A program made the translations under genes and the position numbers. The notes under the pieces were generated by a model. It saw only the letters and a program-made list of their open reading frames with translations. It was not told the DNA's origin and made no database searches. Below are positions 12,201 through 24,200 of a DNA stretch of 64,000 nucleotides, piece by piece; within the stretch, counting starts at the first letter, position 1; each line of letters begins with the position of its first letter. The stretch comes from Dermacentor variabilis (taxonomy: Eukaryota; Arthropoda; Arachnida; Ixodida; Ixodidae), in contig NC_134574.1 of assembly GCF_050947875.1 (NCBI RefSeq), forward strand, positions 103,077,469 to 103,141,468, read 5' to 3'.

Positions 12201-15200
12201 TGCTTTAGTTTTGGAATTTTTTGCTGACATTACTGAAGGTAATGCACATCTGATAGCTGTCTGAGATATTCACGTATGTTAGTATTATAATAGGTGTGGT
12301 GCTGTCCTCTTAGTAGTGACACATCAGCAGAAAAGAGCCCTGTGCTCGCTGACAGCTTTCTGTGGCAGCTTCTGCACTTGCGTTACTGTGCGAAGTAGTC
12401 CGGCAGAATTTGGCAATGCTTTCTCGGACGCTGAATCAGTGTAGTTTGCTGCTTGCAAAGGCTTCACATTTGCAAAAACGTACAAGACCAGTGTGAGACA
12501 CCAAAATATAGAAATTTAATGCTGGATGCTGTATTTTATGTCTTAGTTTAATATGGGTACCCTATATTCATATTTTCTGTTCACCAGCCTAAACAAATAC
12601 AAATGAAACTAGAGGCATTTTTAGGAGTGATGTCACACGTGCGCAGTTTGCCTCCATTATGTTCATTTACTTGCTACAGAAAGTTGTCAGTAAATGTAAC
12701 ACAGCCTTTATGATATGCCATGATATGCATGTAGACCTTTTTTATGTTTACAAACAGAGTTCCCAAAAGACTTTCGGTTAATCTGAACAACACAAATTGC
12801 AATAGCGTACAAGTATATAGCACCACTTTTGCTGTAGAGTTAGAATGTTTGAACAATGAGTTTTACTACTAGGTGCAGTGCAGTGCAGTCCTTATACCTG
12901 GACACATTTTGAGCACGTGCCTGTAGACTAGAGGACAAAATACTTTTAGAGCACAGCTCTTAGGTGGTCATTCCTTGGTTGAGCACTGGCGCCCCTCGGC
13001 GTAACCGTGCCAACCCACTCGTGCCACTTCTTGCAGATTCGTCGGCGTCTCCTTTCGCAGCTGGCTCGTTGCCGTCCTTCGGCATAACCGCGTGAACATG
13101 TTCGTGACACTACTTGTGCCTCTGCCGTCGTATTCTTCCACAGCTGGCTCCAATGCCGCTCATCATGCCAACGTTCCCATACTGCCCCTCCTTCTGCAAA
13201 GGCACTGACGATACTGGCCCAATGCCAGAGGTTGTGGTGATTTCGATCTCAAATTCTTTGCCTGAATACATCGCGAAATGAAAACACATGTACAGCTGTG
13301 CCCAAATTTCACATTAGGGACTATCGTAATCATTGGACATTTCTTTCTTTAGTTGGCTAACTTGGCTATCAAAAAAATGTATGACCGGAAGTCTTCTGGG
13401 GTCATAAATGCACTGCTGCCACGGCATGGACAAAGAACAGTCTGTACTTAGTGGTCTGGTTCTTTTCCTTATTAGTCTCTTGAATTTGGAATACAGTGTC
13501 AGTTATCATTCTTATATTTGGCAGTTACTGGCGCCTGTATAGCTGTGATAACAGTTGAAAGCTTAAAAGGATGTTTGCTGCTGTGTTAACTCTCTGTTAC
13601 ACTGGCGACAACGGCCGTTGTCGTCATCACCAGGCTACCTTCTCTTCCTCAGCGTCACTCTTGCCACAACGCAATGAGAAACAAAGCTTTGTTTACCACC
13701 GCCACTGAGATTTTAACTTATGCCCCTGCAGGAATGCATAGTTGGGTGCTAGGCACGCTAACCATCGTGCTGTAGTGCACTTTTGGTGCTTGGTCATTCG
13801 TGTCGAGTTGCGTGTGCGGGACTCCGAGAGTGGTAGCACTGGACCACTGGACTCCAAGAGTGGTGGCTCCTGTGTATGCATTTCAGCAGCCACAACAAGC
13901 AGTACCATAGTGGAGGAGGAGAAGGACGACATGTTCACTGCAAAAAAATTTTCTCTATAAAATGGGAATATCCGCTGCAAGAGCCTGCTGCTGCTCAGAA
14001 TGAGATGAATCGCTCACTAAAGTCAGCTGATCTTGTTGTTTTCGTTTCGCTATTCCTCAGGCGTATTTGACTCTTTTTTATCATAATAATTTAATGAATT
14101 TTGCTTGTAGTATTTTTACCGTGGGAAGCAATCGGCGTGTTGCAGTGAAGCTTTATTGCCATAAAGGCTGTCAGGTTGCTTACAGTTTCCACTGACGAGA
14201 CAGTTTCTAGTTTTAGTTTTCTGCGTTGAGTGAAGGTCCTGAATCTTGAAACCCCAGGAAACGTACTGGCAGGCTTTGGTGTCCCCTAAATAACTTCCTG
14301 TGATAGCTTTTCTACAAACCAGTTTCAGTTTCATTTACTTGTGAGTGTACTGTCTCGTGACGTCCTGACACAGAAGGCAGTCACATTGGAGCGAGATGAT
14401 GTGACGATTTTGGCACTCGTTCCATCATTTTCAGTTGCCTCCTAAGCTGCTACTCATTGTGCGGCTTGATGTAGCAGCATTTAACATACCACCGAGTTAG
14501 CTGGAGCGAGTTCCAAAACATCTCGACGTTCTGTTAACATGGGACTGCCTTTCGTGATGTCACAATATGGGATATACAAAGTCTCAGGTGGTTCTTAAAA
14601 CTCTGACTCGCAAGGACCAGTGTCTCTAACATGCGATTGCATGTGACCGCAGTGCTCTTGGGAGCAGTAGATACAAAAACTAAAGTGCAAACACAAAAAT
14701 GCATTTGTTGTTTTCTGTGTTCGAAGTTCCAGCTAACCAGAATAGAAGTTGGAGCTTTTTGTAAAATCTGTGCTAATTGAACTGAAACACTCAACTGACG
14801 ATGTCCTTACAAAAATACAAGGCTTATGTTTACCCATACTGGGCTACAAGGCCTAAATGGGCATTATTTGCTCATCCTGTCCGTGTACTTAAGGGCCTAT
14901 TAGCCAATGATAGCGTTCACCCATTTCCAGTATCATGCTTTGAAACTAAGTGAGAAAACCTAACATGAAATGGGCATTTGAAGCTTAACAACTAGCAGGT
15001 GGGCAGTATTTGTGCTGATGACATGCAGCCAAAGAGCAGGAACCAAGTTGGAAAAATGCCAAGTGCAAACTCAGACGAAAGGCAAAGGCAAGACTGAACA
15101 GGAGAGGTACTACTCTGGAAATTGTCACATTCTGCCGTAATGTTGAATTTGCCATGTTGTCAGCTCTGATTAGCCCAGAAGGCTGCTATTGCCTCTTTGA

Positions 15201-18200
15201 TTGGCCCGAAACACTGCCATCACAGAATTTGACAGTGTTGCGAAATTCGACAGCATGCAGGATGGCACCCCCAGTCTAAGCTTCGCCTTCATTCTATTTT
15301 GCACACGACCTTGCTGCTTCAGTGTATACCAAATTGCCACATGTGCTGCCGGCGCCTGCCAGGTGGCTCTGGTAGTGGAATGTTATTGCCATCTGTTGTA
15401 GCCGTGCAACTACCATATTACTGGTTCCCTCCATCTTGCACATCCCCATCTTGCACAGACAAATGTGTTAGGGGAGCCTCGAGAACATTGTGCAGAAAAG
15501 ACGAACGTCGTGAGTCTTGCAAAGTCATGTGGGGAAAACAAATGTCAAGGAGTCGCGATGTAGCCAAGGGTGCACCCCGCAATTACTAAGCGTTGCCTTT
15601 GCTGCTGGCGACTTGCCCATGGTGAAATAATTTATTTGTTGGTTCTTTTTTACTCCTGCTGCTGCAGAGAACCTGAAGGGCGAGCTGGAGACGTACATCG
15701 CGCACAACTTCCCACGAGGCCTGGTGCGCCTGGTGCGCAACCGCGAGCGCGAGGGCCTGATCCGATCGCGTAGCTACGGGGCGGAACAGTCGCATGGCGA
15801 CGTGGTTCTGTTTCTGGATGCCCATTGCGAGGTGGGCATCAACTGGCTGCCGCCGCTGCTGGCACCCATCCGGGCCAACAAGTAAGAAAAGAAGGCTCTT
15901 TTTCCCACTTGGCTTCGCTTCAACATTTGGGTTGGTTGGTAATGGCGCATCTTTATTGAATCAGCATGAGCCAGAGAGGCAGAAGAAAGGAATGTAAGAT
16001 GTTGCTGGGCATTGCAACTATAGTTTTTTTTTCTTGGTACATAAACAGTACTGTCCACTATTAAAGAAAGCACTTAACCAATGTGCGTAACCCCTTATGT
16101 AATGCCCGAACAGGGATAAGGAACGAATGATGATGATAATGAATAAAGTTGATATAAGTGGAACATTTATTTGCCTTTATCAGGAAGACGCGGCTGATGT
16201 AATCAATCGGACATGTATCTATACATAAAAAGTTAGCCTGTGGACCTTCGTGCTAGACCCGAGCAATAAGTGAGGCCCGAATACTAACTGCGTGCTTCCT
16301 TTAACACTGAATCGTGCTGTGCCTGCACGCAAACAAGCAGGTGAAAGGAATGCTCAGGAATCTAATCAACTCTTACCAGGCTGTGCTCCTTGCCCAGTAG
16401 ATAAAGAAAGACGCTTCATGTTCAAGCAGTGATGACTTTTTGCACTAGTTTGTGATAGTGCACGACTGAACAATGCAACAAGACCCAAAACACATACAGC
16501 GCTGGCTTACAAAACGCAGAGCTTTATTTGTGACGCGGAAAATATGAAGCCGACTGTACTTGCTTTAGTTTGAGCTTGGAAGGAGCTGCGACAGTGATCA
16601 TGGAGGTCATGCTCTGTCTTGCTATCGCTGCTTGTTTTGGGTTGGAGCATAGTCTTCTGTATTTTTTTACGATGTCTGACGAGTCGCTCTACAATGCATG
16701 AAAGCCAGTTGTCCGCAGTGGTGGTGCCACATTCCCAAGCATTTTTTATACCATCTTTTGCTGTAGAGCATGGGCCGTGAGCTGCTGTTGCTCTGTGTCT
16801 TCTCCTATGCTTCCATATGACACACAATAATAGTTGATGCGACCCTAGCCATGCTTCATACCCTGTGATCAACCACAGGAAAGTGGCCACGTTTCAGTGC
16901 CGCCCTGGTTTCAGTAATACTGGACAGGCATTGAAACATTGCAGAATGTTGTGGTTAGAGGCTCACACAGAAGGAACGCCACCCTCCTGTAGAAAGCGCC
17001 AGCAAACAGGTGTGAAAATGTACCTTGACTGAGTTCTTTGGGAACATTTGATAAAAGCAGCCAAACTGCATCTCCTGTCATTTTCTAAAAAAGTCAATGT
17101 AATTATAATTTTTCTATTACCAGTGGTTGGTTCACTGCTATTCACCAAATATAAACGGCCATGTTATCTCATGAAAGCTGGTGTCATATTAGTAGGTTGC
17201 TTCAGAGCACAAAAGAACACGCTCACACTACGCACATGCTCGCACAATGCACAAACACCCCAGGAAAAGACGCCCCCACCCCACTTTCTCATACAAATGC
17301 ATGCGTACATATGAGAGTGCTCTTTTGTGCTCTGAAGCTACTTACTAACATGAATTTCCAACCAACCCAGGTGCAAGTTCTTGGTATCATAATGTTGCTG
17401 TTCTTGTTAAAGTTATGGGAAGCACCACAGGAGCACTAATTAGCCATTTGACCTTGAATTAATATTTGCCTTTACCATCTGCTCCTTTAACTATCATGTC
17501 GAAGGTGCAGTCATCCTAGCTGCATGTACATTTATAAGCAAAGACGGGACGTTACTTGCCGAAGCAAAGTGGTTTTTCCATACTGCTGCTGCCAGTACGG
17601 GTGGCATGGCCCAGCCAGGCAAATGTTTGCCTTTAGCAGTGTCCCCTAAGAGAATCTGCTGTAATATTGTCCTAAATAAATCAATAAAAAAAGAAAGACG
17701 TAGCTTCTTTTGCATTGCTTGACGGAGACTAGCCCGGCTTAGCCTTTGATGTTTTCACTTCTTTTCACTGTTGTCTGTTTGGACACCCACGTTCAAACCT
17801 TACCTGCTAATATTTTGAGTGAGCAAACGAGAACTAAACTTCGCATGAACCAAGCAATTTCTGCAGAAACTTGCATGACTGAGGAAGTTTCATGCACTGA
17901 TGAAATGGCAGTGAGCTGACTGTAGTGAGCTGACTGTGGACACAGAAATGGATTCCCTCGGCAGCATTCTGCTACATTTGATTGCATGGCAATTGGACCT
18001 TTAGAAAGATGTCGAGTCGGCTTTTCTGCAGTGCGTAATTGTCCAAAATGTGTGGTAACTAGTATGTTGTATGTATCCTGCTCCATATACGTTTGCCTTG
18101 GAGAGCACATTGTTCTTTGTGTGAAGCATCAAATTGGCTAGGAAAGAGCACAAAGCACAATGAACTGGAAAGTACCAGCTGCACAGCAATCGTTGTGTCA

Positions 18201-21200
18201 CTGTCACCACGTTTTGGGCACTTGTGCATTGCAGGAAAACCAGCTTTAAGCTTTTCAAAGGGCAAAAGCTAGCTTTACAGAAAGATCTCTGCGTGGTTAC
18301 TTTTGTAATCAGGACGGGGACAGTCCTTTGCCTTCCAATTCTTTCACATTTTGGGCTTTGTCAGTGGTTTGAGCTGTGCTCCATCTATGTTATCACCAAG
18401 AACGGCTAGCCATGAGCAATGGCTGATTAGAAAGGAATAAAATGGAGAAATAATAAATTGTCTAATTGCACAGGCCCAAAATATAGCTTTCTTTTTGCAC
18501 CTTCTTAACACATTCCGACTCCACTGCAGGCGTGCAATGACAGTGCCAGTCATCGACGGTATCGACAAGGATACGTTCGAGTACCGGCCTGTCTACCATG
18601 GCCGGCAGCACTTCCGTGGCATCTTCGAGTGGGGCATGCTGTACAAAGAGATTGAAATCCCCGACGAGGAAATCAAGAGGCGGAAATACCACAGCGAGCC
18701 CTACAAGTGAGTCCAAGGGATGAACGAAAATTCTAAGGGGCCACTGAAGCAGAATCTTAGCGCTACCACCAACAGCAGTAGCTATTCTCCTCTGCTTGAC
18801 TTTCAAGACAACTTGTTTTTATGCCTCATCTTTGAGAATGAGGAAAAAGGAGGTTAGGGTGTGAGGTTAGAGCCGACTCGGGATATCTGTCTCTTTAGCA
18901 TATATTAAGCGCAAGTCTAACACTTCTACGTTGCGTTTGCTAGAGCTAGCTGCGTTGATGCAGGCCTCGTAGTTTGTAGGTGGTGGGTTTATTGACTGAA
19001 GATGGCCCATATGGGCAGCTCAATGAGCATTGCAGACCCAGAATAGGTGAGCAGCACTGGGCCGTTCGTTTCTCAATTGCTCGTAGGCCATCTTGATCAG
19101 TAAACATTTATTCAATCAATCAATGCCTCATTTTTATGGCTATGACTTGTTGTTATGATTACTTTGTTGTTGTGGTAACCTTATGCTTTGCTTGAAGTCA
19201 AGCAGGAAACAGCCTACACCATGAGCAACAACTTGGAGGATTGGTTTCAGCGGCCCATTTGTTATTATTTTTACCAAAGTGTCTTTAAACTATGCATGTG
19301 ATAATCATAGTTATTGGGCTCTTCTACTTCACTCTAACATAGTTGCTTTGTTTACATGATGGACGTGTACGTTCACTTCCTTTAGAGTTGTTTTTAGGTT
19401 CTGTTACCTTAGAGTTGCTCACCGCACTCGTTCGACCACATTTCCTCTATTGATACTACCTACAATATCAAACATAGGGCTCAATTTTGCAGTAATGGAG
19501 ATGCTAGGTTGAAAGAAATTTGCTAGCACCAGAATTCTTTATTGCTCAATGTTGGTACATTATGATTCTCACGAGCATTAAAGAAACATTCAGAGGGCAT
19601 CTATGCATGTATCAATAGCAAAGGTTATCAGATAGATGGTTTTGTGGCATGACCTACAGTTGGGCTTGTAGGCACACCATGAGCTTAAAGAATGCGTAAC
19701 GGCTATTGCTGTAAAATAAGCAAAGTATGTTGTTGCCATATCTGTACATGACACCTTGAAGAATCGTTTTTATATTTGCAGGTCGCCTACACATGCTGGT
19801 GGTCTTTTTGCCATCAATCGAGAGTACTTCCTCGAACTCGGTGGCTACGATCCTGGCCTACTAGTCTGGGGTGGCGAGAACTTTGAGCTATCTTTCAAGG
19901 TAACGCTGGTTTCTTTAATATCAGCCGAAGGGACGCTTGAAAAGACTGTTGCAGGAATGGCATAAAGTTTATTTGAGAAGGCTAGCAGTGGCACAGAGAG
20001 ACAAAGCATGGAGAGAAAATATCCATTCTCTCTTTTAAAGCGAAAGCTTTACTGGCCTTGAACTTGCGATTTCGCTGTGGCCGTGTTCCGAGGAGGCACA
20101 TGACGTCACACCGCATTCCTCGTCCCACCGCATTCCTCGTCCCACTGCATTCCTCGTCGTTTCGTTTGCCTCCGCTCGCTTTGCCAGCTGTGTCGCATGC
20201 CTGATAACATGTCGGACGATTGAAAAGAAGAGATCGCGTGCGCCCCGACCACAGTTGAGGCGGCAGTATGGACGGCGGCAATTCTGATAAGCAGGAGGAG
20301 GCCTGGAATCGACATCAGAACGAGATGAAGAGGAAACGAATTGCCTAGGAAACAGACGAACAGCGCGCCAAAGGACTGGCTAAACGTGGCAACATAGCTA
20401 GACAACCAGACTAACCTGGACTTGCAATCAAGATTAACCAAGGCTAACCATGCTATGCCTTAGCTTTCGCTACGTATATCCTGGCATAGCCGAGCTAAGC
20501 CACTGCCAATTTTTTGTTCCCATGCGTATCGAGAGCAGCACTTCACATTTTCCTACCTAAGCCCTGCCTTCTGCTGCAGAGCTCCATGCTAATATTAGAA
20601 GACGCAGAATCACTGCACTAGCATCTGCATTGCATGCACCAGTATGACCATTGAAAGGGAAAATGAGGCAATTGCACATCAAATAAGTTGCCGTTTTACT
20701 TTTTCTTAAGCCTCGTGTTATGTATAAGGTAGTTTTGCTTGCATAAAAGGCACAAATAGTTTCAGGTAAGCAAAAGCACAACATCGAGAGAAGAAGGTGG
20801 GGGGGGGGGGTGCGAGGCATACAGCACAGAGCTTCTTTTCTCATGATGTCAGTACTGTTGTTAAAACAGCCATGCGTCAGGTATAAGGCAGCTAGGGGCA
20901 GCATCCTGAGCCAATGTGTTCAACCACAACGAATTGTAAAAGCTCTCCTGTTGTGCAAAACAAAACAATAGGAAAAAATGAAAGCTGCACTGCTGCCAGA
21001 ACCTTTGCATCGCTATACTCTGTTACATATTTGGCAGGCAATGCTGCTGAAGCTATGCGAATAGCGCAGTCATAGAAATCGCAGTCAGTGCCTTTTGCAG
21101 TGCATTCACTTTTGATCTGCGACGCTTTCTACAGAATAACTTTCTTCAGAATAGCTATCCAATGGAGCTTTCGAGCTTCTGTGTGCATCTTTTTCCCTTG

Positions 21201-24200
21201 CCTTATCTCTCTTTGGTAACCATAAGGAGAGGAATAAAGATTTCATTTCATATAATACTACTACAACTTCTGGACGTAAGGTTACATAAAATTATGTATT
21301 CGTGCACTTTAGTGCTTCCAGTATGCGGCGTTCTGTGGTTTGATCGTGATTCCCAAGAATTACGCTGTGGCTGTTGTTTGCAGAAACGTGTCTTACATAC
21401 TCATTCGGTGGTAAATGGGTCTAGATATGTGGTGTCCACCATGTAATAATGTCATCCTTTTCTGCATAAGAGTACAAGACTGAATGTTACATCAAATTAC
21501 ACGACGCACACATGCGTCTTTCTTTCCTTTGTCATGCAGTATTTTTTAGTTGCGAATGGGAGTGGTAAAAGAAGTCTCTCTAGCTTTTCTGTCATTGCCT
21601 GCTATGTGCGAAATGGAGTGTAGATGTGTTTAACTCAGTCACACTTGGTAGCAAGGGTGCTGTATTTTACCAAAGTAGCTATTTAGGCTTTGCAATTTTT
21701 GATAATTTTTTTAAAAGAAAGTTAATTTGCTGGCCTAAATAAAAAAAAATATCTACTGATTGCAATTGGTATTACAACGTTGGTGGTGTAGTGGCTTTGG
21801 CATTGCACTGCTCAGCCTGAGGGCACGGGATCAAATGCCGGCCGCCACGGCCGCATTTCGTTGGAGGCGATAGAGACAGGTGGTCAAGATTAACCCGGAG
21901 CCCCCCACTACAGTGTGCCTCATGATCACGTCGTGGTTGTGGCATGCGAAACCCCAGGATTTAAGCTTTTCATATAACGTGGCTCTGATGTTCACAGCTT
22001 TGTACTGTACTCTCCAAATTGAGTTTTGTTCACTGAACCCCAAGGGTGGTTCAAGCACCTTTAAGAGAAAGAATGGAGCTCTAGTAACTTCTGGGCAATG
22101 AATTTTTATTTAGGCCCCATAGTCCTTTTTTTACAATCACTGCTGAAAGTTGGAACAATTTTAAACTTTGCTACGCAAGGTTATGAAGCCTGTGATATTA
22201 CAAAAGGAAATAAAAAGAAAAAAGTTGAAGTTGATGAAATGGCACATATTTTAGTATTTGCAGAACTTCAAAGCCTCTTTTCGATGGCTACACCATTGCT
22301 TTCTTGATGCTTCAAAGGTTTCTTGAATTTCTCATTGCTTTCTGCCACTGTTTGGAAACAAAGTATGTCCAGGAACGTAGAAGGCAAGGTGTGTTGATTG
22401 CACAGATTGTGTGAGCAAGGCAAATGGGAGCGGGTGGAAATGTGGAAAATTCTGCCATTAAAGGGATCCCACATGGCGCTAGAATTTTTTTCCCCACTCA
22501 TTTCATGTTGTATTTCATCACTGTTCAGCAACACCCTGGCCTAGCTCCCTTCACCAGGTAACAAAGCCAGTTAGCCAAACAAAATGCTCCGGTATTTTTT
22601 TTTAAAGTGCTTTCCACTTCCATGTCTATGTGCATTGGAGAAGCCACTGCGTGTTGCACCATTTGCCGTGTCTGTTCTCTGTGCAGATCTGGCAGTGCGG
22701 TGGCATGATCTACTGGGTGCCGTGCTCGCGGGTCGGGCACGTCTACCGCGGCTTCATGCCCTACAGCTTTGGCAAGCTGGCCCAGAAGCGCAAGGGACCT
22801 CTCATCACTGTGGTGTGTATTGATGGAGCAGAATGTTTCCTGTGCTCTATCATAAGAAGCCAACAAACACTGACACCGAGGACAACATGGGGGGAAATTA
22901 CTTGTGCTTAATAAATGAAATAAAGAAATGATAAATTAATGGAAATGAAAGTGGATGAAAAAACAACTTGCCGCAGGTGGGAACCGAACCCACAACCTTC
23001 GCATAGAATGCGAAGGATGTGGGTTCAGTTCCCACCTGCAGCAAGTTGTTTTTTCATTCACTTTAATTTCCATTATTTTATCATTTCTTTATTTCATTTA
23101 TTAAGCACAAGTAATTTCCCCTATGTTGTCCTTGGTGTCAGTGTTTGTTGGCTTCTTATGATATGACTGATAAATATCGGGCCCCTCGGTTAACCCCCTT
23201 TTTTCTCCTGTGCTCTAGTCACACTCACCACGATGGCTTTGTGGCTGCAGTGTTCTGCTGCCGAGCACGACGTCACAGGTTTGATTACTGGCCAGGTTTC
23301 AATGAGGACAAAATGCAAAAAAAAAAAAAAACGCTCATGTACTTAGATTTAGGTGCACGTTAAAGAATCTCAGGTTGTCCAGGCGATTCTGAAGTCCCCC
23401 GTTATGGTGTCTCTTATAGCAGGAGTGTTGCTCTTGAAGGTAAAGCCCCATGAATGAATGAATCAATCAGTCAACCAATTTTGTCTGCTAATGTTCACCT
23501 GGCCATGTGCTCAGAAGCAGGGGTGGACAGATGCGTGTTAGCCATGTGGTCGCTTACCACGCAGCCTGGTGGTAAAATCTGGTAATACTGAAAAAAAAAA
23601 AGAAATGCATGACACATTTAGGAGCTTATGGTATAGCATAATGTTCTGTTTTAAGTACTTAAACTCTTAACTACCCTGCCCATGTTTTTCCATTGTTTGT
23701 ATGTGAGATCTAAGGCAGTGGTTACTGTTTGTTTCATGTGGTGACACTACATTTCCAGGCGAACTTCTTGTATTCAGAAATTCAGGTCACGCATGCTGCT
23801 TCTAAATCTGCTATATTTGCTGTACAGATATTACCAAGATATGCAATTTCTTCCTTTCGAACAGCAACCTAACAAAATGTAAAGAAACATAAGTAGGTGT
23901 AATCGTAGAATCTGAACCCCCACCAATGACACATTAGCTGATCCCAAGCAGCAACAGGGTAACCACATGGCCACAACCACACTTGCATCACACATGGATG
24001 GGATAGGCTTCTCTAGATACAATGCCGTCTACATGAACTGGCACCACACTTCTGGGCAAACCTCTACCAGCGCTATCAGAACCTCTACCAGGCGAACCTC
24101 CACAAGTGCTGAACAAGCGCTGACTCTAGTGAGTCAGCGCTTGTTCAGCACTTGTGGAGTTACCTTGTGTGTGTTACCTTGTGCATGTTACCTTGTGTGT

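Larger units (their letters stand above)
6915..15667 (+). other. Intron 2 of the GalNAc-transferase gene
   Basis: An 8.75-kb GT-AG intron, the longest in the gene. Within it are a CpG-richer repetitive patch (7420-7870) with a duplicated 'agattgctttcaa' block, a TTTA microsatellite (8752-8771), and a CTAGC-rich degenerate repeat (9485-9800). A TA-type element (10520-10699), runs of C at 10294 and 12137, and a GC-rich patch at 12970-13200 follow. No coding exon is recognised. Confidence 0.85.
19900..22686 (+). other. Intron 5 of the GalNAc-transferase gene
   Basis: A 2.79-kb GT-AG intron carrying a GC-rich dispersed element at 20036-20476, a G12 run at 20799, and an internally deleted Ruka-type SINE at 21774-21966. 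Confidence 0.88.
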
